5,256 nt of DNA, taken from NCBI GenBank assembly GCA_937132145.1, contig CAKZNY010000031.1:1-5256 (forward strand). Reading direction: 5' to 3'. Below, in pieces: positions 1 through 5,256 of the stretch. A program made the translations under genes and the position numbers. The notes below the pieces were generated by a model. That model had not been told where the DNA came from and ran no database searches. It was given only the letters and a program-made list of their open reading frames with translations. Numbering within the stretch: position 1 is the stretch's first letter; each line of letters starts with the position of its first letter. The DNA comes from an uncultured Paracoccaceae bacterium (GTDB lineage: Bacteria; Pseudomonadota; Alphaproteobacteria; Rhodobacterales; Rhodobacteraceae).

Positions 1-561
1 AAAGAGGACTATGCCGAGACCATACGCTATTTTCAGAATATAATTATAAAACACAATGTCAATTTACTTCTTAATACGAAAATTGAAGTTGAGGAACTTG
101 TAGCAAAAAATTATGATGATATTGTTATTGCGACAGATTCGACTTCAAAATCGTCGATTTCCTCACCACAAGGTGTGACTATAGGGTATTATGATGCCTG
201 TGATGATTATTCAATTCTACCATCTGATTTGATCCCTAATGTTAATTACTTTGGCGGTGCAGTCACTCTTTTGACCCAGGGTTCGGTTCACTTTGCATCC
301 AAATTTCACTCTTACGATATGGAAATTATTGCAGCGCAAGACGTTCATTTGGCAGGAAGACCTATTAAGGACACAGGCGGAAACACCATCGACGTCGTTG
401 GGGATGATCTGGAACTTACCGGAATCAACGTTCATGTAGGAACAACTATAACTACAGGTGGTGATATTCACGTAAGTCGTTCGCATACATTTAATGGATG
501 TCTGGGACGCGTTAGTTCGAACTTGTTTGATCCGGATAAATCTTGGAGACTTGTTTGGTAA
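1..561 (+). CDS. C-terminal part of an AT-rich gene, tentatively a TadG-like (Flp pilus-associated) secreted protein; 5' end outside window
   Basis: The reading frame is open from base 1 to the TAA at 559-561, giving 186 residues with no start in view. A GTG at 175 is in frame but has no reason to be the true start. The region is much poorer in GC (about 33% for 1-180, about 42% for 181-561) than the genes to the right. No membrane segment is visible. Residues 93-160 contain four similar short strands (GSVHFA, QDVHLA, DDLELT, GDIHVS) about 19-22 residues apart, suggesting stacked beta rungs. The stretch VATD/S-rich, then TIGYYDAC, then the rungs, a late Cys (C167) and a WRLVW end resemble, from memory, the C-terminus of TadG-like pilus assembly proteins of Rhodobacteraceae. 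Residues 4-44 also faintly resemble a Rossmann segment of FadH-type oxidoreductases, but the remainder does not fit. The coding call is fairly safe; the function is tentative. Confidence 0.6.
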   Translation, partial: KEDYAETIRYFQNIIIKHNVNLLLNTKIEVEELVAKNYDDIVIATDSTSKSSISSPQGVTIGYYDACDDYSILPSDLIPNVNYFGGAVTLLTQGSVHFASKFHSYDMEIIAAQDVHLAGRPIKDTGGNTIDVVGDDLELTGINVHVGTTITTGGDIHVSRSHTFNGCLGRVSSNLFDPDKSWRLVW

Positions 562-574
562 TCTGAACGATGTG

Positions 575-636
575 GGGCGATGTCGGCGTGGTTGGGTTGT
601 GCATTTGCCGCAAGCTGATCCGCCGACTGATCGCCC
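575..636. repeat. Large imperfect inverted repeat between the AT-rich gene and tRNA-Gly
   Basis: GGGCGAT (575-581) and TCGGCG (583-588) are complementary to ATCGCCC (630-636) and CGCCGA (621-626). This gives 13 base pairs interrupted by one small internal loop (one base against three), with a 32-base apical loop. No T-run follows on either strand, so it is not a typical intrinsic terminator. It lies downstream of both the left gene and the minus-strand tRNA, so it could end or protect either transcript, or be an arm of a recombination site. The function is unknown. Confidence 0.6.
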
Positions 637-659
637 TATCATAGATGAAACTTTGAAAA

Positions 660-734
660 TGGAGCGGGTGAAGAGATTCGAACTCTCGACATTTTGCTTG
701 GGAAGCAAACGCTCTACCCCTGAGCTACACCCGC
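660..734 (-). tRNA. tRNA-Gly(CCC) with encoded CCA
   Basis: Read on the minus strand, the full cloverleaf can be built. The acceptor arm GCGGGTG pairs with CACCCGC. The D arm is GCTC-AGGGGTA-GAGC. The anticodon stem TTTGC/GCAAA encloses the loop TTCCCAA, which gives anticodon CCC (plus-strand complement at 700-702). The variable loop has 5 bases. The T arm is GAGAG-TTCGAAT-CTCTT with one G-U pair. The discriminator is U (complement of 663) and CCA is encoded (660-662). The total is 75 bases including CCA. The tRNA decodes GGG glycine codons, which are frequent in the neighbouring genes. Its 3' end points at the AT-rich segment, the side where tRNA-targeting integrases usually insert DNA. Confidence 0.97.
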
Positions 735-746
735 AACATCGCCGCT

Positions 747-773
747 TTTATGGACAAGCCTGCGGGTCGTCAA
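747..773 (-). promoter_or_regulatory. Probable promoter of tRNA-Gly
   Basis: On the minus strand there is TTGACG (complement of 768-773) followed, after 15 bases, by CATAAA (complement of 747-752). A 16-base spacing to ATAAAA is the alternative reading. The -35 element fits the alphaproteobacterial housekeeping consensus well; the -10 is moderate. Transcription would start about 6 bases before the mature tRNA end at 734, giving a short leader typical of tRNA genes. Confidence 0.55.
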
Positions 774-794
774 GCCAAAGGTGCTTGCGCAGGC
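758..794. repeat. Bulged inverted repeat in the divergent promoter region
   Basis: GCCTGCG (758-764) pairs with CGCAGGC (788-794), and inside it CAAGC (771-775) pairs with GCTTG (783-787). The two stems abut on the right and are separated by a six-base bulge on the left, giving 12 pairs in all. The repeat covers the tRNA -35 element. It could be an operator-like element or simply a chance GC-rich palindrome. Confidence 0.4.
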
Positions 795-809
795 GCGGCG
801 CGGCGCGTA

Positions 810-815
810 GATAAT
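810..815 (+). promoter_or_regulatory. Possible -10 element for leaderless transcription of the metallophosphoesterase gene
   Basis: GATAAT matches the sigma-70 -10 consensus at five of six positions and ends six bases before the ATG at 822. Transcription from it would start at or one base before the A of the start codon. No Shine-Dalgarno sequence precedes this ATG, which is consistent with a leaderless mRNA. The upstream -35 candidate (TTGCGC, 785-790) is weak and 19 bases away. Confidence 0.4.
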
Positions 816-821
816 TTCCCT

Positions 822-1637
822 ATGAGAATTTTGTTTTTAGGCGATGTCGTCGGCCGTACAGGACGCAAGGCAATTAGCGAGCATTTGGGGCGGTTGCGCA
901 CGGAATGGCGGCTCGATTTTATTATTGTTAACGGCGAGAATGCCACGGGTGGCATGGGCCTGAACCGTGGGCATGCGCAGGGCATTCTGGATGCGGGGGC
1001 GGATTGCATCACCCTTGGCGATCATGCGTTTGACCAGCGCGATATGCTGACCGCTATCGAGCAGGAAAGCCGCATCATCAGGCCCTTGAACTATGCGCCC
1101 AAAGCCCCCGGAGTGGGGGCGCGGATGTTTACCGCACAGAACGGGCAGAGGGTGTTCGTTGCGCAGGCCTTGGGGCAGGTGTTTATGAAGCGCCCGTTTG
1201 CGGACCCGTTTGCAGCCCTTGACGTCGAGCTGAAAAAGGCCCCGCTGGGGGGATTGGCGGACGCGGTGATCGTTGATTTTCACGCCGAAGCAACATCCGA
1301 GAAGGTGGCGATGGGGCATTGGCTGGACGGGCGCGTCTCGCTTGTTGTCGGCACCCATACGCATATCCCGACGGCTGATACGCAGATATTGGCAAATGGC
1401 ACGGCGGTGCAATCCGATGCTGGCATGTGTGGGGATTACGACAGCGTGATCGGCATGGAGAAGCTCGAACCCATGCGCCGGTTTGTGACGGGCATGTCGA
1501 AGGGCCGCTTCACGCCGGCCGAGGGCGAGGCGACCCTGTCGGGTGTGTTCATCGAGACGGATAAATCCGGTAAAGCCATACAGGCGCTTCCGGTGCGCGT
1601 TGGTGGGCGGCTTTCACAAACAGGGCCCACCGATTGA
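822..1637 (+). CDS. YmdB-type metallophosphoesterase (TIGR00282 family), probable cyclic-nucleotide phosphodiesterase
   Basis: The 271-residue protein is the usual length for the family. Bacillus subtilis YmdB, a characterised member, hydrolyses 2',3'-cAMP with a binuclear metal centre; it is not related to the E. coli macrodomain protein of the same name. Visible family blocks are GDVVGR with D8, NGENATGG with E39 and N40, LGDHAFDQ with D67 and H68, DFHAEATSEK with H154, GTHTHIPTAD with H179 and H181, and DAGMCGDYDSVIGM near 199-212. The metal ligand usually Asn (N67 in B. subtilis) is Asp here. The start at 822 is chosen because the protein then begins MRILFLGDVVG, as relatives do; an in-frame ATG at 750 would add 24 unconserved residues and overlap the tRNA promoter. 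No Shine-Dalgarno is present. There is no signal peptide, so it is cytoplasmic. It heads a tight gene run with two transporters. The physiological substrate here is unknown. Confidence 0.92.
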   Translation: MRILFLGDVVGRTGRKAISEHLGRLRTEWRLDFIIVNGENATGGMGLNRGHAQGILDAGADCITLGDHAFDQRDMLTAIEQESRIIRPLNYAPKAPGVGARMFTAQNGQRVFVAQALGQVFMKRPFADPFAALDVELKKAPLGGLADAVIVDFHAEATSEKVAMGHWLDGRVSLVVGTHTHIPTADTQILANGTAVQSDAGMCGDYDSVIGMEKLEPMRRFVTGMSKGRFTPAEGEATLSGVFIETDKSGKAIQALPVRVGGRLSQTGPTD

Positions 1638-2515
1638 GGCAACATGGCCGCCTGTATCTGGCGTTAATCGTCATGGGTGTCACATGGGGCGTGACCCCTG
1701 TGCTGGTGAAAATTGCCGTTAGCACCGGCCATCACCCGTTTGGCCTGATCGTTTGGACCAATCTGGTTGGCACGATCCTGTCGGGCGTGGTCACATTCGC
1801 ACGGGGGCGGCGTTTGCCGATTTCTCTGCCGTATTTGAAGCTGTATCTTGGCGTAGCCTTGCTTGGGGCGGTTATTCCTAACCTTCTGAATTTCACTGCG
1901 GCGGCGCATTTGCCTGCTGGAATTATGTCGATGCTTATCGCGCTCGTGCCTATGTTTGCTATGCCGGTAGCACTGGTGATGGGGTTCGAGAAGCCCTCGC
2001 TTATCCGTTTTCTGGGGGCGTTGTGCGGGGCGATTGCGATTTTACTGATCGTGGGGCCGGACACAGGTTTGCCGGATGCCAGCAAGATCGGGTACGTCTT
2101 TATCGCCCTTGGCGCGTCGCTTTGTTACGGGGGCGAGGGGAATTTCCTGACGTGGTTCGGGATGCGCGGGCTGGACCCTGTGCAGGTGTTATTCGGGGCC
2201 TCGCTGGTCGGGCTGATTATTGCGGTGCCGCTGGCCGGGTTTACGGGCAGCTTTATTCCGCTGGATAATCTGGGCGCGCCGGAGTTGGCGCTGTTTGCGG
2301 CCTCGGTCATCAGTTGGGGGGCGTATGCGACCTATATCTGGGTGATTGCCAAGGCGGGGCCGGTGTTTGCCTCGCAGGTGGCCTATCTGGTGACGGGATT
2401 TGGCGTAATTTGGGCAATGCTGTTGCTGGGCGAGCGATATTCGATCTGGGTCTGGGCGGCTTTTGCGCTTATGCTGGTCGGGATAGCCATGGTGAAACCG
2501 CACAAATCTGATTAG
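1634..2515 (+). CDS. DMT superfamily transporter with two EamA domains (10-TM inner-membrane permease)
   Basis: The 293-residue protein is almost entirely hydrophobic, with about ten membrane segments (roughly 7-27, 36-56, 68-88, 94-116, 124-141, 151-170, 183-203, 217-238, 243-264 and 270-287). These form two EamA repeats, about 7-140 and 151-286. The second repeat carries the typical LLLGERYS turn before the last helix. EamA proteins are inner-membrane carriers exporting or importing small metabolites such as amino acids or nucleotide-related compounds; the substrate cannot be predicted. The TTG start at 1634 overlaps the upstream stop as TTGA and gives a short N-terminus (MRQHGRLYLAL) running straight into the first helix, as in relatives I recall. 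Translation probably depends on coupling to the upstream gene, since no clear Shine-Dalgarno is seen. An ATG at 1672 is an internal alternative but would cut into the first helix. Confidence 0.9.
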   Translation: MRQHGRLYLALIVMGVTWGVTPVLVKIAVSTGHHPFGLIVWTNLVGTILSGVVTFARGRRLPISLPYLKLYLGVALLGAVIPNLLNFTAAAHLPAGIMSMLIALVPMFAMPVALVMGFEKPSLIRFLGALCGAIAILLIVGPDTGLPDASKIGYVFIALGASLCYGGEGNFLTWFGMRGLDPVQVLFGASLVGLIIAVPLAGFTGSFIPLDNLGAPELALFAASVISWGAYATYIWVIAKAGPVFASQVAYLVTGFGVIWAMLLLGERYSIWVWAAFALMLVGIAMVKPHKSD

Positions 2516-2519
2516 GAGG
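2514..2519 (+). promoter_or_regulatory. Strong ribosome binding site overlapping the upstream stop codon
   Basis: AGGAGG, a perfect anti-Shine-Dalgarno match, overlaps the TAG stop of the DMT gene (2513-2515) and ends five bases before the TTG at 2525. It settles the non-ATG start of the SLC13 gene. Confidence 0.85.
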
Positions 2520-2524
2520 CTGCT

Positions 2525-4318
2525 TTGCCCGAATTCCTGACCCCCGATTTTTTTACAACAACCCCGATGCCTGCAATCATCAGCCTGTTGGTTGTTGGCC
2601 TGATGTTTGTGCTGTTCATCCGCGAGACCTATCCCACGGAGGTTGTCGCCATTGGTGGCGTGGCCCTGTTGCTGGTGTCCGGCGTTCTGCCAATCGCCGA
2701 TTTGCAGGCGGTGTTTTCCAACCCCGCACCGTGGACAATTGCGGCAATGTTTATCATTTCAGGCGGGCTGGTGCGAACCGGCGCGTTGAATGCGCTGACG
2801 GGGATGGTGGCGCGCTATGCCAGCGACCAACCACGCATAGTGTTGGCGAGTTTGGCTATTTTCACGGTCATCGCCTCGGCGTTTATGAACAACACGCCTG
2901 TGGTCGTGCTGATGATACCGGTGGCGGTGTCGCTGGCCGCGACGATGGGGATTTCGTCGTCAAAGCTGCTGATACCGCTGTCTTACACGGCGATTCTGGG
3001 GGGGATGCTGACGTTGATCGGCACCTCGACCAACTTGCTGGTGGACGGGGTTGCAACCGCGCAAGGGTTGGAGCCGTTCGGCTTGTTTGAAATAACCCCG
3101 ATGGCCATAATTCTGGTGGCTTTTGGTATGGTGTATATTCGCTTTGTAAGTCCGTGGTTGTTGCCGGATCGCAGCTCCATGTCGGATATGTTGGTTAACA
3201 AAAAACAAATGAAGTTTTTCACCGAGGTTGCCGTGCCTGCGGGGTCTTCCCTGATCGGGCAGCCCGTCTTGAAGATCGCCGCCTTTAAACGCCAGGGGAT
3301 GCGTCTGATTGATGTGCTGCGCGATAATGAATCGCTGCGCCGCAAGCTGGATACTGTGACTTTGGAAGCGGGGGATCGGGTGGTTCTTCGCACTGGTGTG
3401 GATGAATTGCTGGGCCTGAAGGATAGCAGCAAGGTTGATATGGTGGATCAGATCTCGAGCCGTAAAACCACGACGGTAGAGGCGTTGATTTCACCGGGGT
3501 GCCGGTTGGTCGGGCGCTCGTTGGGGGATCTTCGCCTTAGGCGGCGATACGGTGTTTACCCGTTGGCGGTACATCGGCGGAACCAGAATATTGGCACGCA
3601 ACTGGACGATATTGTCGTGCGCGTCGGGGATACCCTATTGCTGGAAGGTGTGGCCGAAGACATTCACCGTATGGCGCAGGATGAGCGGCTGGTGGAGCTG
3701 TCTGTCCCGTCCGAGCGGCCCTATCGTCGCCGTCATGCGCCCGTTGTTTTCGGTGTGCTGGCAGGCGTGGTGGTGCTTGCGGCGATGGGAGTGGCCTCGA
3801 TTTTCGCGCTGGCCGTCATTGGCGTGGCCATCGTTTTGCTGACGCGGTGCATTGATGCAGACGAGGCGTTTGGCTTTGTCGATGGCCGTCTGTTGGCGTT
3901 GATATTCGCAATGCTGGCGATCGGGGCGGCGTTGCAAAGCTCGGGCGCTGTGGCGTTGATTGCGGAAAGTCTTGCGCCTTATCTGATGGGTCTGCCCGCG
4001 CCGCTGCTGATTTGGGGGGTGTATTTGCTGACATCTGTGATGACGGAACTGGTCTCGAATAACGCCGTGGCGGTGGTGGTGACCCCGATTGCGATTGGGT
4101 TGGCCGTGCAGTTGGGGGTGGACCCGCGACCGCTGGTGGTGGCGGTGATGGTGGCGGCCTCGGCCAGTTTTGCAACGCCTATCGGCTACCAGACCAACAC
4201 GCTGGTGTATGGTCCGGGGGGGTATAAATTTACGGATTTCATGCGGATCGGGATTCCGCTGAACCTGTCTATTGGTATCCTCGCGAGCCTTCTTATTCCG
4301 GTGTTCTGGCCGCTTTAG
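2525..4318 (+). CDS. SLC13 family permease with two internal RCK_C (TrkA-C) domains
   Basis: The 597-residue inner-membrane protein belongs to the SLC13/DASS-like anion transporters, which move sulfate, dicarboxylates and similar anions, usually with sodium. The N-terminal membrane half (about 16-210) contains the FMNNTPVVV block (120-128) and GTSTNLLVDG (166-175). A soluble insert follows, with two RCK_C-like domains at about 229-298 and 316-393; each shows the L-G-x-x-L/I and G-D-x-V/L-L pattern of TrkA-C regulatory domains. The second membrane half (about 404-595) carries TELVSNNAVAVVVTPIA (507-523) and ATPIGYQTNTLVYGPGGY (550-567). The paired N-N-T/A-P motifs in the two halves are the family's substrate and cation sites. 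This domain layout is that of the large bacterial permeases with RCK inserts, whose RCK parts may sense a ligand. The TTG start is supported by AGGAGG five bases upstream; the next Met is residue 15. It is nine bases downstream of the DMT gene and probably in the same operon. The substrate is not determinable. Confidence 0.93.
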   Translation: MPEFLTPDFFTTTPMPAIISLLVVGLMFVLFIRETYPTEVVAIGGVALLLVSGVLPIADLQAVFSNPAPWTIAAMFIISGGLVRTGALNALTGMVARYASDQPRIVLASLAIFTVIASAFMNNTPVVVLMIPVAVSLAATMGISSSKLLIPLSYTAILGGMLTLIGTSTNLLVDGVATAQGLEPFGLFEITPMAIILVAFGMVYIRFVSPWLLPDRSSMSDMLVNKKQMKFFTEVAVPAGSSLIGQPVLKIAAFKRQGMRLIDVLRDNESLRRKLDTVTLEAGDRVVLRTGVDELLGLKDSSKVDMVDQISSRKTTTVEALISPGCRLVGRSLGDLRLRRRYGVYPLAVHRRNQNIGTQLDDIVVRVGDTLLLEGVAEDIHRMAQDERLVELSVPSERPYRRRHAPVVFGVLAGVVVLAAMGVASIFALAVIGVAIVLLTRCIDADEAFGFVDGRLLALIFAMLAIGAALQSSGAVALIAESLAPYLMGLPAPLLIWGVYLLTSVMTELVSNNAVAVVVTPIAIGLAVQLGVDPRPLVVAVMVAASASFATPIGYQTNTLVYGPGGYKFTDFMRIGIPLNLSIGILASLLIPVFWPL

Positions 4319-4319
4319 C

Positions 4320-4349
4320 TTGAACCTCTACGCGGCGCTGGTTTATATA
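4320..4349 (+). promoter_or_regulatory. Probable promoter of yebC
   Basis: TTGAAC (4320-4325) is followed after 17 bases by TTATAT (4343-4348), close to the alphaproteobacterial consensus TTGAC-N17-CTATAT. Shifting the -10 by one base gives TATATA with an 18-base spacer. It starts immediately after the SLC13 stop codon and would give a leader of about 25-30 bases, so yebC can be expressed independently of the upstream genes. Confidence 0.55.
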
Positions 4350-4381
4350 GGCCCAAACGGAATTACGTGACGGAGATTACC

Positions 4382-5122
4382 ATGGCTGGCCACTCAAAAT
4401 GGGCAAACATTCAACACCGTAAGGGGCGTCAGGATCGGGCGCGCTCGAAGGTTTTCTCCAAGCTGGCCAAGGAAATTACGGTTGCCGCCAGGATGGGTGA
4501 CGCGGATGTAGATAAAAACCCGCGCCTTCGTATGGCGGTAAAAGAAGCCAAGAAACTTTCGGTGCCAAAGGATGTTATCGATCGTGCGATCAAGAAATCG
4601 CAGGCGGGTGAAGGGGATAACTACGACGAAATCCGCTATGAAGGTTATGGCCCGATGGGCGTCGCTGTGATCGTTGAAGCGATGACGGATAACCGGAACC
4701 GCACGGCGTCGTCTGTGCGCTCGATCTTTGCGAAATCCGGCGGGAATTTGGGCGAAACCGGTTCGGTGGCGTTCATGTTTGATCGCAAGGGGCTGGTGGT
4801 TTACCCGCTAAGCGTTGGCGATGCGGATACCGTGTTGATGGCCGCGATCGAGGCCGGAGCCGAGGATGTGGAAACCACCGAAGATGGTCACGAAATTTAT
4901 TGTGAAAGCACGGATTTGCATGAGGTTTCCAGCGCATTGGAAGCCGAGTTGGGCGAATCTGAAAGCACCAAACTGATTTGGAAACCACAGACAACGACCG
5001 AGCTGGATTTGACGGGCGCCGAAAAGCTGATGCGTATGATTGACGCGCTGGAAGATGACGATGATGTGCAAACCGTCACGGCTAATTTCGAGATTTCGGA
5101 CGAGGTGATGGCGCAGCTATAG
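4382..5122 (+). CDS. yebC: YebC/PmpR (TACO1) family protein
   Basis: The 246-residue protein has the standard family length and the signature N-terminus [14 protein letters not shown]. Other family blocks are [12 protein letters not shown] (61-72), [15 protein letters not shown] (86-100), TDNRNRTAS (102-110), the [14 protein letters not shown] block (120-133) and an acidic DDDD run (224-227) before the C-terminal strand. The family is cytoplasmic. Members were first described as DNA-binding regulators (PmpR in Pseudomonas), and homologues including mitochondrial TACO1 are now linked to translation, notably relief of stalling at proline-rich stretches; which role applies here cannot be read from sequence. 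The start at 4382 has GGAG (4372-4375) six bases upstream. An in-frame GTG at 4367 would add five residues without a ribosome binding site. It is preceded by its own promoter-like sequence and followed by a shared terminator facing ssb. It is not next to ruvC in this window, unlike in many bacteria. Confidence 0.96.
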   Translation: MAGHSKWANIQHRKGRQDRARSKVFSKLAKEITVAARMGDADVDKNPRLRMAVKEAKKLSVPKDVIDRAIKKSQAGEGDNYDEIRYEGYGPMGVAVIVEAMTDNRNRTASSVRSIFAKSGGNLGETGSVAFMFDRKGLVVYPLSVGDADTVLMAAIEAGAEDVETTEDGHEIYCESTDLHEVSSALEAELGESESTKLIWKPQTTTELDLTGAEKLMRMIDALEDDDDVQTVTANFEISDEVMAQL

Positions 5123-5183
5123 CGTTGATTTAGAACATCACTGGCAGGTGCCGTGGCGTGTTGATGATCACGGTCCGCTAAAG

Positions 5184-5217
5184 AAAAACCCCGCCGGAGC
5201 GGGGCTTGTTATCTTTT
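5184..5217. terminator. Bidirectional intrinsic terminator between yebC and ssb
   Basis: CCCCGC (5189-5194) and GCGGGG (5199-5204) form a six-pair GC stem with a CGGA loop. On the minus strand the stem is followed directly by TTTTTCTTT (complement of 5180-5188), a textbook terminator for ssb. On the plus strand the following sequence (5205-5217) is a looser T-rich run ending in TTTT, so it probably also ends yebC transcripts, less efficiently. Confidence 0.85.
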
Positions 5218-5256
5218 AGAACGGGATTTCGTCGTCGAGGTTTGCACCACCACCGC
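5216..5256 (-). CDS. ssb: Single-stranded DNA-binding protein, C-terminal end (rest outside window)
   Basis: Reading leftward from the window edge, the last 12 codons encode GGGANLDDEIPF followed by TAA (complement of 5216-5218). A glycine-rich linker followed by the acidic DDEIPF tip is the hallmark of bacterial SSB. The tip docks onto partner proteins such as exonuclease I, RecO, PriA and the polymerase chi subunit. The OB-fold domain lies beyond the window. The gene converges on yebC, and its stop codon lies just upstream of the shared terminator on its own strand. Confidence 0.92.
   Translation of the reverse strand, partial: GGGANLDDEIPF

Noticed and set aside
1..135. Resemblance of the first 45 residues to the Rossmann segment of FadH/Old Yellow Enzyme-type reductases
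   Set aside because: The similarity (ETIRYF, LLLNT, DDIVIAT) ends abruptly, the expected ATG-[SV] becomes ATDS, and the rest of the frame fits a secreted beta-rich protein better. A chimeric gene or mis-assembly cannot be fully excluded.
217..708. Minus-strand reading frame of 163 codons starting inside the tRNA
   Set aside because: Its start is tRNA sequence and the rest is antisense to the left gene, with no recognisable protein features.
494..814. Plus-strand reading frame of 106 codons across the tRNA, including a MERVKRFELSTF-like stretch
   Set aside because: It is the antisense of tRNA-Gly, a well-known source of spurious protein predictions, and no ribosome binding site or family match supports it.
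750..821. Upstream in-frame ATG at 750 extending the phosphoesterase by 24 residues
   Set aside because: The extra residues are not family-like, the ATG lies in the tRNA promoter, and the family begins exactly at the Met encoded at 822.
3816..4175. Minus-strand frame of 119 codons rich in Pro and Ser opposite the SLC13 gene
   Set aside because: It is a GC-driven shadow of the second membrane half of a clearly real gene, with low-complexity composition and no ribosome binding site.
4367..4381. GTG start five codons upstream for yebC
   Set aside because: It has no ribosome binding site, whereas the ATG at 4382 has GGAG at good spacing and gives the conserved MAGHSKW N-terminus.
5135..5160. 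Small hairpin-like sequence after yebC (GGC-AGGT-GCC with flanking CAC/GTG)
   Set aside because: The stem is short and bulged, with no T-run; the hairpin at 5189-5204 is the convincing terminator.
1..5256. Search by eye for CRISPR arrays, insertion-sequence ends, toxin-antitoxin pairs or phage genes
   Set aside because: No regularly spaced repeats, transposase or integrase motifs, or small paired genes were seen.

Overview
The window looks like chromosomal DNA of an alphaproteobacterium, most likely Rhodobacteraceae (Roseobacter group). The reasons are the GC-rich coding style of the main block, the gene order (TIGR00282 metallophosphoesterase, EamA/DMT transporter, SLC13 permease with RCK domains, YebC/PmpR, then convergent ssb), and family members that match what I recall from that group. 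No genus can be named from the sequence alone.

Layout. Positions 1-561 hold the 3' end of an AT-rich gene (about 33% GC in the first 180 bases and about 42% in the rest). Its product has short repeated beta-type motifs and resembles the C-terminus of secreted Flp/Tad-pilus TadG-like proteins, which is a tentative reading. A 98-base gap (562-659) carries a large imperfect inverted repeat. tRNA-Gly(CCC), with an encoded CCA, lies on the minus strand at 660-734, so its 3' end faces the AT-rich side. The 87-base gap 735-821 is a divergent promoter region: a minus-strand promoter for the tRNA and a possible leaderless plus-strand promoter for the metallophosphoesterase gene.

Positions 822-4318 are a compact plus-strand run of three genes: a YmdB-type phosphodiesterase, a 10-TM EamA/DMT transporter overlapping it by 4 bases (TTGA), and an SLC13 permease whose Shine-Dalgarno sequence overlaps the previous stop codon. 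This arrangement suggests one translationally coupled operon. yebC (4382-5122) has its own promoter-like sequence and a good ribosome binding site. The right edge (5216-5256) is the minus-strand 3' end of ssb, recognised by its acidic DDEIPF tip. A strong hairpin between yebC and ssb serves as a shared terminator.

I see no convincing new biological system. Most of the window is ordinary housekeeping and transport content. The places worth a second look are the composition break next to the 3' end of the tRNA, the inverted repeat there, the unusual starts (leaderless ymdB-type gene, two TTG starts) and the Asp-for-Asn change in the metallophosphoesterase metal site.
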